Below, one piece after another: positions 35,151 through 47,095 of a DNA stretch of 64,000 nt. A model generated the notes under the pieces. It saw only the letters and a list, made by a program, of their open reading frames with translations. It made no database searches and was not told the DNA's origin. The number at the start of each line of letters is the position of its first letter. Position 1 is the first letter of the stretch. Source of the stretch: Cricetomys ansorgei (Eukaryota > Chordata > Mammalia > Rodentia > Nesomyidae); the NCBI GenBank assembly GCA_026225945.1, contig JAMJFZ010000812.1, positions 17,966 to 81,965 of the forward strand. The letters are read 5' to 3'. The position numbers and the translations under genes are program-made.

Positions 35151-35669
35151 TCTGTTGAGTGCCCTATGGCCTCTCCGTTCCGTAGCATGATGTTTGGTGC
35201 GGGAGGCAGATTCTCCGGGACACCGCTTAAAGCTTTCAACTCTTAAGCTTTCAACTCTTAGCCTTTCAGCCAGAGAACCTCAAACGGCTGGCCACTGGGA
35301 GGTTAAAAACTGAGCAGGAAGAACAACTTGAGAACTAGAGCCGTAGGTAAAGCTGAACGGACAGAAGGGCAGCTGACCACTGACCCGAAGCTAAAAGGAA
35401 ACCTGACAGATACGGGTATATATTTCCCACTATCTACAGCGTATACGGCCCAGTTAGGAGTTGCACAGAAAAGCCTTTACCCAACCACAGATTGATGCCA
35501 ACGGCGATAACAGCATGGCTGTTTCCTCACTGGTTGGCCCAGCCTGCATCATACTGACTCTGTCACTCCGTGCTATTGTTCACAATGTCATCTTGGCAGG
35601 CTCTACAACTATCTTCAAAATAAACCTCTATGATTTCCAGACTGGGTTAATTGGAGTGGGAAGAGCCAC

Positions 35670-35850
35670 CTGAGAGTGGGAGGCTCACTTCAATGGGCTG
35701 GGGATCCCGAGCTAATGAAAAGGGGAATGTGAACTGAGCACTGGTGGTCACCTCTCTCTGCTTCTGGCCGAGGATGCGCCGTGACCAAGCTGCCTTCACC
35801 TCTGAGCCTCTCATTACTTTACTGGTTGCGGGTCTCCAGCCTGGGTTCAG
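35670..35850 (+). mobile_element. MaLR-like LTR fragment
   Basis: AATGGGCTGGGGATCCCGAG, TGAACTGAGCACTGGTGG and CTGCTTCTGGCCGAGGATGC match the middle of the rodent LTR family; ends are missing. Confidence 0.5.
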
Positions 35851-36564
35851 GAATCTTAAGAGATGCACTGAAGTATGATTTTAACATCTCCTCCAAGGAG
35901 GGGATGAGCTGGCTCTAGGAAACGATTTGCATTATAAATACCATCAGGGTCTTCAGCAGGATCAGGTAAGGCCTGATACTTCACACCCTAAACCTCGCAC
36001 CCTACCTCCTGGGTACCTTCTAGGTCCTTGTCATCCCTCATTCACACTCTTAATGTATGTTCTAAAACCACAGATGCTGTCTTCAGCAGACCCAAGGACC
36101 TCTCAGAACTCACGTCTTATAATTAGTTAAAAACATAATCCTGTTCCTCTCAAGATTGGCCAAACCTCACTGTGAGGTTGTTTTTTTCTCCTTAGTCTTC
36201 AACTGGGTTTGGGCCTCCTCCATGGGGACAGCCTCTACCCACGAACGTCTCTCTCCGGGCTGTCCAGGGAATACAAAGACACAGAGTGTAGCAGCACAAT
36301 CATTCTGGAGCCTAGTGGTTCCCGGTGTTGGCTATATACTGGGATACCCTGGGAGATTAGAAAACGTTCCTGATACCAGGTCCCAGACCAGTTAAACCAG
36401 AACCTGCAGTGGGGAGGCACAGCTAATACAGGATTTATAAAACACCTGGCGTTGCCCAGTGCAGCCAAGGCAGTCATGTCAGCCTAGCCTGGAAAAATGG
36501 AAGAAATTTAACACTTAATTTCAGATCCATTGTGTGGGAAATGATATTATGTTAGATTCGTCCA

Positions 36565-36678
36565 GAGCTGCAGTTACAGGCAGCTGTGAGACACCTGACA
36601 TGGGTGCTGGGGACTGAACCTGGATCCTCTGCAAGAGCAGCAAGTGCTCATAACCACGGAGCCGACATTCCAGCCCCA
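36565..36678 (-). mobile_element. B3 SINE fragment
   Basis: The plus strand has CTGGGGACTGAACCTGGATC, CTCTGCAAGAGCAGCAAGTG and CATTCCAGCCCC: the 5' half of B3 on minus. Confidence 0.78.
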
Positions 36679-36739
36679 TATATAGCTTTCCTTAAATCGG
36701 AAGGACGAATGCAAATTGCTTTTAAAACTCAACATTTTT

Positions 36740-36925
36740 GGAGTGTGTGTATATATATAATATATACTCTGAAAATAATATTTATATATGTATATATTTA
36801 TATGCACATATATATTTTAAATACATATATATACATATGTATACATATATAAATAAATACATATGTGTATATGTAAATATATATTTATTTATATATTATA
36901 TATATGTGTGTATATGTATATGGGC
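36740..36925. repeat. (TA)n-rich low-complexity tract
   Basis: Nearly 190 bp of TATATA with G/C interruptions; cruciform-prone. Confidence 0.9.
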
Positions 36926-36929
36926 AAGT

Positions 36930-37290
36930 ATGTGCTTACTTGCCCAGCACGCAGGAAGCTCTGAGTTGATGCTCAGCACCCCAAACACTGAGCTTTTTGT
37001 AGCAATCTGCAATCTCAGCACTTGAGAAGTAGAGGCAGGAGAAGCAGAAAGCTCAAGGTCTGGGACTGGGCATATAGTTCAGTTGGCAGAATACTTGCCT
37101 ATCGTTCACAAGGCCCTGGGCTGGATCCCTAGCGGGTCATAAACCGGGCATGGTGGTTCAGACCTGCAATCTAAGCCCTCAGGAAGCAAAGGCAGGAGAA
37201 TAAGAAGTTCAAGGTCATCCTCAGCTACATCAATGACTCAAAGCCAGCCTGGGCTATCTGAGAATCTGCCTCAAGACCCAAAAAAACTCA
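36930..37290 (+). mobile_element. Two tandem ID_B1-type SINEs
   Basis: The first (36930-37066) keeps an ID-like half and B1 GCAATCTCAGCACTTGAG. The second (37066-37290) has GGGCATATAGTTCAGTTGG, CGGGCATGGTGGTTCAGACC and AAAGCCAGCCTGGGCTATC. Confidence 0.75.
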
Positions 37291-38271
37291 AACACAAAGC
37301 CTTCAATTTCTTCTAAAAAGCCAGTTGCCCAGTGCTAGGGCTGGACAGTCTCAGTGTGAGACTGGGGTTATGGGAGGACAGGGTTTCTAAACTTCTCTGG
37401 ATCAGAAAACATCGGAAGTCAGTTAAGCGTGCCGGGCATTTGGTACACACAGAATGGGCTTACTCAATGGCGTGAAGCACCGCCATTACGGTTGCAAAGA
37501 GCCCAGAGGGAAGCAGCTGGCTGAGATGTACTGCTAGCAAAGTTAAACACAGACAGGAAACCACATGTCTGATACTGTTTAAAAAAAAAAAAAAGAAAAG
37601 AAAAAAGAAAAAAAACTGTTTGTCTTCCTGCCAGAGCAAGGCTCACAAACCAAAAGGCTGTTTTAGTTTACAGAGAAATTCTCCAACAAGAGAGAGGAAG
37701 CAATGAAGCACTGTGATCAGAAGTCCTTGCTCTCTTCCCCTCTCTCAGCATCTCAGGTTAGCCCGCCAGTGTCCCCATGCCAACCGGGAAAGCCTGCAGG
37801 CAGCTGCAGGCTAGTGACAGCCGGTAACACGATGCCCTGCTCCCTACAGAATCCCACAGGTTGTACTTGGAGTCAGAAGTGGTTTGGAAAGTCCTGGCTT
37901 CTTTCCTTAAAAAAAAAATACTATTTATTTATTTTGTGTATGTGTGTGCCTGTGTGTGTGTGTGTAACAAGGACGACTAAAGTAAAGGAAAAGTGAATTT
38001 AAGAGAGAGCAAGAGAGTTTATAGGAGTTTTTGGAGGGGAGAAAGGAAAGGGAGGAAATGATGTTATTATATTATAATTTCAAAAAATAAGTTACTATTT
38101 AAAAAAAAAAGATCAATCCTTCCTAGGCAGAGAGCATGTGGAACTTTTCCTTATGTCTACCAACAGGAGCATCCAACCTTTAGCCATGGGCTAGATATGA
38201 CCACATGTAGACAAGAAGAGCCATTGGAAGCATCCCAACACTAAATCATACGCTTACTTAAAACATATTTT

Positions 38272-38455
38272 TTGAGACAAGGTCTCTTATAGCCCAGGCT
38301 GGCCTTGAATCTGATTCTAATCCTCCTGCCTCTACCTTCTGAGTGTTGGGATGTCAGGTGAGTGGCAGCATCCTTGAGCTTGTGGCATGCATGTTGGGGA
38401 TTGAACTCAGAGCCGCATGAATGCTAGAGGAGCTATGCCTCCAGGTCCCCAGCCC
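38272..38455 (-). mobile_element. ID_B1-type SINE
   Basis: The plus strand has TTTGAGACAAGGTCTCTTAT, CCCAGGCTGGCCTTGAATC, then GGGGATTGAACTCAGAGCC and CAGGTCCCCAGCCC. Confidence 0.8.
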
Positions 38456-38529
38456 TCATCGTGGAATTCTCTTTTTGCAGTTTACTTTTGTATCTCCATA
38501 GCCATGTTCTCAATCGTGAACTCTATAAC

Positions 38530-39790
38530 ACATGCAAAATTGGGAGAAAGGAGAATTGTCATACACTGCCAGTAAAAATGTAAGTTGGTATAAGCATCAT
38601 GAAAAGCAGCATGCTTGGCTGTCATAAAACTAGAAATCGAACTTCCCTATGTTCCATTAGTCCAGAGGTAGCACAAACTAATACGTCTAGAGATATTCTA
38701 AGAACATTGCATGCCTGTCTTCCTTGCAACATTATGGCCAATAGCCAAGATACAGGTACAGCCTAAGAGTCTCCCGATGTGTGAATGGATGAGCCAGTGA
38801 ATGAATGTGAATGAGTGAATTCATAGGTTGTAGAACGCTGTCCTCTGAGCATAGAGCCATCCCCATTTTCAACAGAGACGCTGTGATGACCCAGGAGACC
38901 CTCAAGGTAGAGCCTGTTGATTTCCCTCATAGGAGGAGGAAGTGAGGATGGTCACTGGACCCTCGGGTGAGACCGCAGCCTCTTTTTGCTGTACTTCCTT
39001 CCGCGCCAGCTGCGTAGGGTCTCAGTCTTGGGTTCTGAAGTGTATACTACATATAAAGCGTGGAAGTGGGGGATCCATTTTTGCATCTCTGGGGAACTTG
39101 TCATACAAGCTCGCTGGGAAGAGATTTTCAGGTTATACTTCTGTTTGGAGGGTCACCCATGATCCTGTAAGTTCTCCCTCTCTCCTGCTCTGTAAGTAAG
39201 CCTGATAAATTGCTTTGTCAAGTTGGACTTTGGTAGAATCATACCTTGGCCTGTAGTTGATGACTTTTCCTCTCATTGGGAAGAATCATGTAACAGCATG
39301 CATGTGCACACATGAGCACACGTGCATACACACAGGGTGGAACAGTATTCAGCTATTAAAAATAAAATTCTCCCATTCGCTTCACTGTAAATGGTGCTAA
39401 AATATGCAAAGTGAAGTAAGTCAGACACAGAAGGGCAAATACTGTGTATTCTTCCACTTGAAAACTAAAAGTGTTCACCTCTCAGCAGTAGAGAATAGAA
39501 TAGTAGATACTGGCACTTGGGATGGGTGTGGCAAGAGACCAACTAATTGTACGGAAGGGCAGTGGGGTGGGAAGAATGATACCTAGTGTTCTATGGCACG
39601 GTAGGGCACAGGCAGGGCTGACAAAAACTAATTGAATGTTTCAAAATAGTTACTAAAGAGGGCTAAGGAAGTTTCCACACAACGAGGTGGTAAACATTTG
39701 GGGTGAGTGACACAGTAATTGTACTGAGGATGGTTACACGTGCACTGAAATGTTATATTGTACCCCAAATGTCACAATGCTCCCCAAATC
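38530..39790 (+). mobile_element. LINE-1 ORF2/3' remnant, interrupted
   Basis: Decayed L1 ORF2 end: ATGTAAGTTGGTATAAGCATC, ATGGCCAATAGCCAAGATAC and GTGTGAATGGATGAGCC up to about 38835. It then resumes at about 39300 with GGAACAGTATTCAGC, AGTGAAGTAAGTCAGACACAG and CAAATACTGTGTATTC. Many indels; not coding. Confidence 0.7.
38835..39300 (+). mobile_element. Insertion of about 465 bp splitting the LINE-1
   Basis: Sequence unrelated to L1 lies exactly where the ORF2 remnant breaks. A TATAAAGCG (39053) and a 3' segment CCTGATAAATTGCTTTGTC (39202) suggest an LTR, but no clear target duplication or terminal TG/CA was found. Confidence 0.4.
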
Positions 39791-39861
39791 TATACGATTA
39801 CTATGCCTATTAAAACTTTGAAACAAGAGATGTAGTGTTGGCTATTTGGTGTTTGTTTGTT

Positions 39862-40240
39862 TTTGTCAACTTAACACATACTAAATTCATCTGGGAAGAA
39901 GGGACTTAACTTAGAAATTCATTCCATCAGACTGGCCTGTGGACTCGTCTTGATTAAGTATTGATGTGCGGAGCCCAGCCCACAGTGGGCAGGGCCACCT
40001 GCTATGGTCCTGGGTATATAAAAAAGCAGGCTGAACAAGCTTGGAGAACAAGCCAATCAGAAGCATTCCTCCATGGCTTCTGCTTGAGTTCCTGCCTCGA
40101 GGTCCCTGCCTTGAGTTCCTGGCCTGACTTCCTTCAAGGATGAATTAATAGCAAGGCATGTAAGCCAAATAAACCCTTTCCTCCTCAAGTTGCTTTTGGT
40201 TATGGTCTTTGTTGCAGCAATGGAAACCAAGCTGGGACAG
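39862..40240 (+). mobile_element. MaLR-like LTR
   Basis: TTTGTCAACTTAACACATAC, GCCCACAGTGGGCAGGGCC, TTCCTTCAAGGATGAATTAA, AAGCCAAATAAACCCTTTCC and CAGCAATGGAAACC. Confidence 0.8.
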
Positions 40241-40769
40241 CTGTGTTTTATGTCGATGGTCTCAGTGGCCTCTGCTGAGGCCTCTGGAGTCCGGACAATA
40301 CCCTGAGGTTCACTAATCCAAAGCATGGTGTGGCCATACCGCCCTGAGCAAGATCTCTGTGGAAACGAAGCAGGAAGGACTAGCCCAGGGCATGAAGACT
40401 CTACTTACTGATCTGAAAGGCACTGCAAATCCTTCTACTCTTATTTAGCAGCTTCCTGCTGTGACCTTGAGTCAAAACAGGAACAACGCGTCTAATTTGT
40501 AATATTATCCAGCAATGTCAGGACTGTGGTTAGCTTTGATTAGAATCCTCTGGACTCAGCATGCTCCCTTTGACTGGGGAAGGCATATGGGGAGAAAAGA
40601 GAGACTGGAAGAGTCACAGATTAAAACAAAACAAGCCTTTCCAGCGCGCCTGTGGTGCAGATATCTGGATGCTCTGTTCCCACGGAATGGCCAGAATTCA
40701 GCTGCAGAACCCAGATGCCAGAAAAGACCTAAAGCCAAACAACACTCATAATTCTAGCATCAGAGAAGC

Positions 40770-41095
40770 AATGACAGAAGGATCCCTGGGGCTCTCTGTC
40801 CTGTCTAACCTCGAGTTCTGGGCCATCAATATACCTTGTCTAAAATACAAAACAAAAACACAAACAAAAACAAGGTAGAGCTAGGGTGGTGGCTTAGTAG
40901 ATAAAGTACTTGCCACACAAGCATGAAGACCAGAGCTCAGATCACTAATACACTGGTAAAAGCTGCGTAGTATTGGTGCCTACCTGTAATCCTGCCACTT
41001 GAGAGATGGAGCAAAGGGATTCAAGGCCATCCTCTGCTAGTTAGTGAGTACAAAACTAGCCTGGGATACACAAGACTTTATCTAGATAGGAAGGA
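40770..41095 (+). mobile_element. B4 fragment followed by an ID_B1-type SINE
   Basis: 40770-40870 carries the B4 3' half (AGGATCCCTGGGGCTCTCTG). 40875-41095 carries TGGCTTAGTAGATAAAGTAC, CTACCTGTAATCCTGCCAC and ACTAGCCTGGGATACACAAG. Confidence 0.7.
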
Positions 41096-41205
41096 AGAGA
41101 GGGATGGGGTAGGAAAGGAACTAATGACCCAACCAAGAGATGAGTAGAAGGCCAGCACTTTTGAGTCCTATCAGCTCAGGCAGAGATCAGTAGGTGTCTT
41201 GCAAG

Positions 41206-41560
41206 CAGTGTGGAGAGATGTCTCAGCAGGTAAAGTGCTTGCTTCATTCAAAGCATGAGGACCAGTGTTTGGATCCCCAGAACTCACTAAAAGCCAGCTG
41301 GTGTGATGACCCTCTTGTAGTCCCAGCTCTCTATAGACAGACACAGGATGGCCTTACATCTTACAAAAAGATGGCCAACCTGATGAGCGCAAAGGTGACT
41401 TCTGAGTTCAGGGAGAGTCTGCCTCGCATACAAGGTAGAAATGGATAAAGACAACCAGTGTCAAGTTTGGGCCTCCACATGCATGTGTGCACACACATGT
41501 GGATATGCACCCATACATGCACACAGACATCACATGTACACATACAAAACAAAAACGAAA
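41206..41560 (+). mobile_element. B4-like SINE
   Basis: GGAGAGATGTCTCAGCAGG, GCATGAGGACCAGTGTTTGG, ATCCCCAGAACTCACTAAAA and a CCTCCACATGCATGTGTGC tail with CA-rich end. Confidence 0.8.
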
Positions 41561-42378
41561 TAGAATAATGTCTTGCAAAGCTGGTCGTCCATCTCCCAGT
41601 CACAAGGCAGCTAGCTACTCTTGAAGACATTTTTCCCCTATATTCCTGGTTGTGAGCCTAGCCTTTCTTGGCTAAGTCATCTCTCCAGCCTGGCATTTCC
41701 ATTTTCTACGCCTTAGAGCACACTTTTCAATCCTGATACCCATCACATCTTGCCTGACAGATGGCTGTCACCTGGCCATCACAACACTCCCCCCCTCCTT
41801 CTACTTTGCATTCTGAATTTAGATGAGTCCTGGGTAGGTTCTCAAGTCTTCCAGTTAAAGAGACCTTCAGAGAAGCAAAGGGAGATGTGTTCAGGGTCAA
41901 CTGTGAAAAGTGGGCAGTTTCAGGCTGGTGTTCCCTCTGTATTTGCTGCTTTCTTGTCCTCCTTCTCCTTGGCCAGTGTGGGATGCACTGAAGCCATCAG
42001 GCATTGCAGGAAGCCTGGTTCTTAGCAGTATTGCAGAGGAAGCACAGACACCAGCGTTTTAAGATTTCCAGACATGCCTAGCCTTTGACATGCTGTCATC
42101 TATAAAGTTCGTCAGGAGAACCACACGGTCAACCACATCGTGTGCAAAATAAAACCATGAACAAATGGCAAAACACATCTTACAGTATTTTAAGTAAGTT
42201 TATGATACTGCTTTGGTCTGCATTCATAGCTGCTCTGGTGTGCACCTAGCCTGCAGGCTGAAGGTTGGAAATGCCTGGATGGTTTTCTGACTAGATGACA
42301 ATGTTTCTCTGTAATTTGTCCCTTCTTCTGAATGTCTGGCATGCAGCAGGTAAGCAGGTGAAAAAGACTTGCCAATAT

Positions 42379-42466
42379 TTCTGTCTGTCTGTCTGTCTGT
42401 CCAGCTATCTGTCTGTCTGTCCTTCCATATAGCCACACAGCCAGCCAGCCAACCAGCCAGCTGGCC
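42379..42466. repeat. (CTGT)n/(CAGC)n tetranucleotide repeat
   Basis: Two CTGT blocks followed by a degenerate CCAG/CAAC block. Overlapping long frames on both strands are artefacts. Confidence 0.9.
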
Positions 42467-42857
42467 ACCCATCTATTTATATGAAGGTTGGGGCATCTGG
42501 AGGTTGAACAATGCAGTAACATCATTTCCCCAGACTCAGAGTACACCCAACACCCATTCTTTAACGGATTGGTGTCAAGGCCATGGCTATTGATCGTAAT
42601 AGGAGTTCACACAACACAGGCAGGGAAAAAAACAGATTCTAAAAGGCAAGACTAAGAGCCCAAGTAGGAACTCGCTGCCAAAGTGCATGAGGGAACTTAG
42701 TAGAGTTGCAGAGAGTTTCCTTCCGAACTGTGGAGCTGCTGATCCATTGTACACGTCCATCAGGCTCCAGTAACTGTGCTTTTCCAAAGGGAGTTTATAT
42801 CATGGAAATAACAGATGGGTGAAAGGAACATTTAAAAACATCCCAATGTCAAGAATA

Positions 42858-42995
42858 ATCATGCCTGCCATCCTGGCATTCAGAAGTCTGAAGGAGGATG
42901 ATTCCAAATGTGAGGCCAACCTGCGTTGTACATAGTGAATTACAGGCTAGCTTGAGCAGCATGGTGACTGTCTCAAGATAAATAAATACACAGAT
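42858..42995 (+). mobile_element. B1 SINE, diverged
   Basis: CATGCCTGCCATCCTGGCATT, GAGGCCAACCTGCGTTG and GGTGACTGTCTCAAGATAAA. Confidence 0.65.
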
Positions 42996-43082
42996 AAATA
43001 AATTAATTCGTTAAGAATATCTCAGTATCATATTTGCCTGCAATCATTATTTATCCATAATTCCATATAGAACAATATCTTT

Positions 43083-43260
43083 GGTCAGCCAGTCTAGCCT
43101 AATCATGCCCCAGTAAGAGACCTTGCTTCAAAAAGCAAGGTGGATGGCTGCTGAGGAATGACACCCAAGGTTGGCTTCTGGCCATCACATACATGTGCAC
43201 ACACATGCACATATACTGTGTACACACCCACATATCTATGCACATGCAGAGACAGAAATA
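43083..43260 (+). mobile_element. B4 SINE 3' half
   Basis: CAGCCAGTCTAGCCTAATC, AGTAAGAGACCTTGCTTCA, TTGGCTTCTGGCCATCACAT and a CA-rich tail. It lies about 255 bp from exon 3. Confidence 0.7.
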
Positions 43261-43514
43261 AAACTTAAATAATAACTAATAATAATAATTACATTTCTAA
43301 CAAATCTCCAGCTGTTGCTGCTGCAGCTGGCCTGAAAATGAACCTGAGGAACCATTGCCCTGGAGGAAAGAAACTCCTTGTCAAGGCCAGATATCAAGTC
43401 GGGCTCTGGGGAATCAAATCTGGGAATCCCCAGCATGGTGGATCCTACTGTTTTCTGAGCTCCTGTATCCTCCAGGGGAATGGATCCATCTCCTCAGAGC
43501 AAGCTCCCGCTCAC

Positions 43515-43705
43515 CTTCTGTGAAGAATATATGGTCATTGCACTCCTCCATGTTACAGGCGCACATGAAGAAAGTCTCGCCCGCCATTTTCTTTTCCTTC
43601 ATGATACACTTGTGAGAAGTGGCATCTTCCAGCATGAACCCGTGGTAGGTGAGCTTGGGGTCGTGGCAAACTGTCTCCAGGGTGATGTTCTCATCATTCT
43701 TCCTC
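43515..43705 (-). CDS. Tgfbr2: Tgfbr2 exon 3: second half of the ectodomain (residues 88-152)
   Basis: This 191-nt exon starts with the third base of Trp88 after an AG acceptor (43707-43706) and ends one base into Glu152 before a GTGAGC donor. It encodes the rest of the extracellular ligand-binding domain. Asn94 in the motif [14 protein letters not shown] is a conserved N-glycosylation sequon. Cysteines are at 101, 121, 136, 138 and 143, completing the disulphide pattern; GETFFMC and EECND are typical of the family. Residues 106-120 and 146-150 differ from the mouse and rat proteins as I remember them, consistent with relaxed constraint away from the disulphide core. There is no stop or frameshift. 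The reading frame running past both ends is intron read-through. Confidence 0.96.
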
Positions 43706-44131
43706 CTGGGGTGCGGAGGTCCATTGAGGAGAGGAGAAAGCAACAGAAAGAGAAGGAGAAATGAAGGAGCCATCTCTGGACAGAACACGTCTATACATTC
43801 CTCAGGAAGTAGTTTCCATGAACAGCACTTTCTGTTCTCCAGAGTTCTCCAGGTGACCCATGCGTTGCCTTTGTTCATCCCCTCCTTCATCTTTTGACCA
43901 CCTGAGAGTCTACTCATGATTATAAACAGGACAGCTCTCCTCGGGGAATATCTACCTGAAAATTCAGGCCTTCACCTTACTGGAATCTTCATAAAGGGGA
44001 AGGTGTGGGAAAGATTCCTGGGGACCTGGGTCATTCTGAAACTCCACTCCTAGGACACTACAGGCTCACACTGTGCCTCTGACTTATGTGGCAGACTCAG
44101 TGTCCTGTCCAACCAGAATGGTATTAAAGAG

Positions 44132-44143
44132 GCCCCCTAGGGA
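44132..44143 (-). promoter_or_regulatory. Weak CTCF-like motif
   Basis: The minus strand reads TCCCTAGGGGGC, matching the TAGGGGGC half of the CTCF core but weaker on the other side. Non-SINE sequence about 430 bp from exon 3. Confidence 0.25.
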
Positions 44144-44154
44144 CGTGTCGGTAG

Positions 44155-44485
44155 ATCTTTTTTTCTTTTTATCGATGGTGTGCATGTGTGTGTACATACA
44201 CGTGTAGCTGTGTGCATGTGCATGTAGGGGCCAGAGGTTAACCTCAAATGCTGTTCTCCAGGAGATGCCCACCTTGTTTACTGAGACAGGATCCTCACTA
44301 GTCTGGAACTTGCCAATTCACTGGCTGGCTGGCCAGTGAGCCCCAGGCATCCTCCTGCCTCTGCTTCCAGAGCACTGTGATCACAGGCACATGTCACCAT
44401 GCCTGGCTATTTCTGGGGATCAAACAGGTCCTCATGCTTGTAGAGCCTGCACTTTGATGACTGAGCTATTTCTAAAGCCCAAGAA
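44155..44485 (-). mobile_element. B4-like SINE
   Basis: The plus strand has GTAGGGGCCAGAGGTTAACC, ACTGGCTGGCTGGCCAGTG, TGTGATCACAGGCACATGTC, GGGATCAAACAGGTCCTC and ACTGAGCTATTTCTAAAGCC. Confidence 0.85.
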
Positions 44486-44834
44486 ATAGGGCTTTTTCCT
44501 GCTTGCTGGTCACAAGTCACTCTCTGTGTGTAGGGAGGTGAGGGGGGCCCACATTTCATGCCAACAGCTGGTTCCGAAAATAAAATGGGAAGAAAGATCT
44601 TAAATAAAGAAGTATAAGTTCTTGAATTCGAGAAAGGGTCAGGAAGAAAACAAATAGTTAAAAACAGCAGAGAGAATGATAGGGTTAGGGGTCAATCAGA
44701 AACGGATTATCTCTTTGCCATTCACTTGTTTAGAGACAGAGCTGGCCTAGAGATCAGAGGATAAACTGCATGGTATGTATTTCAGGAAATACCCAGGTGA
44801 TTGGCTCTACAGGTGCATTATACTTGTTTAAGTA

Positions 44835-45005
44835 CTAATTTATTTATTTTCATTTTATGTGTACCTGTGGGTGCCTGTATGTATGTCTGTGCACCATGTG
44901 CATGCACAGTTCCAGAGGAGGCCAGAAGAGGGCATCGAATCCCTTAGAACTGGAATCACAGGAGGTTACAAGCCACCATATAGGTGCTAATAAATGAACT
45001 GAACC
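44835..45005 (-). mobile_element. B3 SINE fragment
   Basis: GGAGGCCAGAAGAGGGCATC and AACTGGAATCACAGGAGG on plus; the head is truncated. Confidence 0.75.
44921..44935 (-). promoter_or_regulatory. B3-borne CTCF-like motif
   Basis: GCCAGAAGAGGGCAT, the CTCF-like core carried by rodent B2/B3 SINEs. Binding unknown. Confidence 0.3.
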
Positions 45006-45361
45006 ACCAAGGGGTTGACTGTTCAAATCCATGAGCCTATAGGACATTTTACCTTCATACCATGATATGAAGCATTCTGGGTGCGTGTACATGAGGACAC
45101 AAATGCATTGACACACATGTACGCACGCTAGCTAATATGCCTCCCACACACAAACTAGTTCCTATTACTAAGGAAAATAAGTGGCTGGCAGGAGAGAAAG
45201 ACCAGCATTGACTGGTGCTGATGTCTTAGTGCTTAACCTGAAAACAGGAAAGAGCAGTCAGCAAGTTCAGGAGAGTGGGAGAGGATGCCATAGCCCAAGC
45301 AGGAACAGAGGTGGTGCGAGAGACATCAAGACTCAGAATGCTTCAGAATCAACCTCTCCCC

Positions 45362-45417
45362 CTCCCTTCCTCCCTCACTCCCTGTCTCCCCACCTCTCTC
45401 TCCTTCTTTTCTTCTTC

Positions 45418-45464
<47 letters not shown>

Positions 45465-45467
45465 TTT
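45362..45467. repeat. (TCCC)n pyrimidine tract and (TTTA)n microsatellite
   Basis: C/T-rich run (45355-45417) followed by about 12 perfect TTTA units (45418-45467). Confidence 0.95.
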
Positions 45468-45921
45468 TGCTTCACAAGCATGAGAGGTTCCTCACCAAAG
45501 CATTGTGGGTAACTTATAAGTCACTCCATTATGAGAGGAAATGTCTCCCACTTCTCCAGCAACCATTAACGCGCCCTCCCCCCCAGAGGAGGGTGATCCT
45601 CATGAGCCCTTCCCAAAGCCTTGATGACCAGTTGACAGGCTGACTGGTCTGTGGGTTCAAGGATAGCCTTGTCCCAGCATTTCACTGTATTCTTCCCAGT
45701 GCTCTGGCTCTGGGCTTCTTTCCCGTCCCTCTTCCAAGATGCTGTCTGAGCCTAGGCTCCAGAATATTTCTATACGCAGGGAAAGTGTAAGCACATGTTA
45801 CTACATGGAACAGGTAATGAAGTGGGATCAGTTAAATGAGTGAGCTGAAGCTCTGGAGCCCATCGCCTGGTAGACCCGTCCAGTCACTACATGCCAGTCT
45901 ATATAGTAATAATAGGCTGCT

Positions 45922-46125
45922 GGGGCTGGAGAGATGCTTAGTGGTTAAGGACACTTGCTGCTGCAGCTGCTGCGGAGGACTCTGGTTTGGTTCCCTACAC
46001 CCAATTAGGTGGCTCACAACCACCTATAACTCTGACACCCTCTTCTGGCCTCCAGGAACATTGCACCCATTTGCTATACATAGAGAGATGTCAACACACA
46101 GGCATAAATGAAAACAACTTTTAAA
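45922..46125 (+). mobile_element. B3 SINE
   Basis: GGGGCTGGAGAGATGCTTAG, GGTGGCTCACAACCACCTAT, CTGACACCCTCTTCTGGCC and an A-rich end. Confidence 0.88.
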
Positions 46126-46799
46126 AATTTAATAAGAATGCAATGCAACAATACAAATAGGCTCCAACTGTCCAACTGGAGTTTCCAGGAAACACACACT
46201 GGGCTCTGAGATGTCCACACATGTGATGGGGACCTGGGGTGGAGGGAGAGCTCACCAGGGGCTGAAGGAAGAGCCACAGCTAAGAGGAAGGCTGCCTGCT
46301 GGGAGAATTGTAACAGAAGCCTCAGCTGATTCCCCAGGAAGGCCCTAGAGAGGTCATTACAGGTGATCCTATTTGAGGCAAAGGGCCAGCAACTTGAACC
46401 CCTGCATCAGCCAGCCCTGAGTGCTCATGAGGGTCCCACAGGAATGCAGCCCTTCCCAATAGACAGAGAATTTGCTGCAGAGATCCAGGATGGTGCACAG
46501 TAGCCAGTGCCCCCCTCCGGGGGACAAGTGCTCCATCCTGAAAGGGGGTAGGAGGTCTGTGTGTGTGGCTCTGCATTCCCTCTCCTAAGAGCTGCACCCC
46601 ACTCTACAGGAAGATTTGCCTTCCCCTGGACAGCTAATGGTACTCACAGGAATTAATTCCAGAATTAGAGCCAAGAAAAGAGGTAGCTTCCTTCCCTCAC
46701 GGGCTTACAACTAGGAGCCAGATACTGGAGTCACAGCCAGTCACTGGACTTGCCCTGCAGCTCAGGCAAAAATGTTTCACCAAAAGAAACGGGAATCTG

Positions 46800-47095
46800 G
46801 GAGCTAGCCAACAGTCATGGGACTGCCACGAAAGCATGTGGACCTGAGCTCAATCCCCTAGCCTTTCTACAAAAGGCAGCATGGGGTACCATGAGTGTAA
46901 AACCTCAGTGCCGGAGAGATAGAGTCCAGAGGATCCCTGGGGCTCTCTGGTGAGTTAGCCTAGCCTAGTGGACAAAGCCCAGGTCCTAGTGAGAGACAAG
47001 GTAGATGGGCATGATGAGGTTGACCTCTGGCCTCCACACATGGACACACACGCACATGCGCACACGCACATGCACACACACACACACACACACTC
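46800..47095 (+). mobile_element. B4-like SINE with (CA)n tail
   Basis: Diverged head, AGGATCCCTGGGGCTCTCTG, GTCCTAGTGAGAGACAAGG, TTGACCTCTGGCCTCCACAC and CACA/CGCA repeats. Confidence 0.78.

Noticed and set aside
42190..42546. 118-codon minus-strand frame with TDRQTDRQ repeats
   Set aside because: Translation of the CTGT tetranucleotide repeat.
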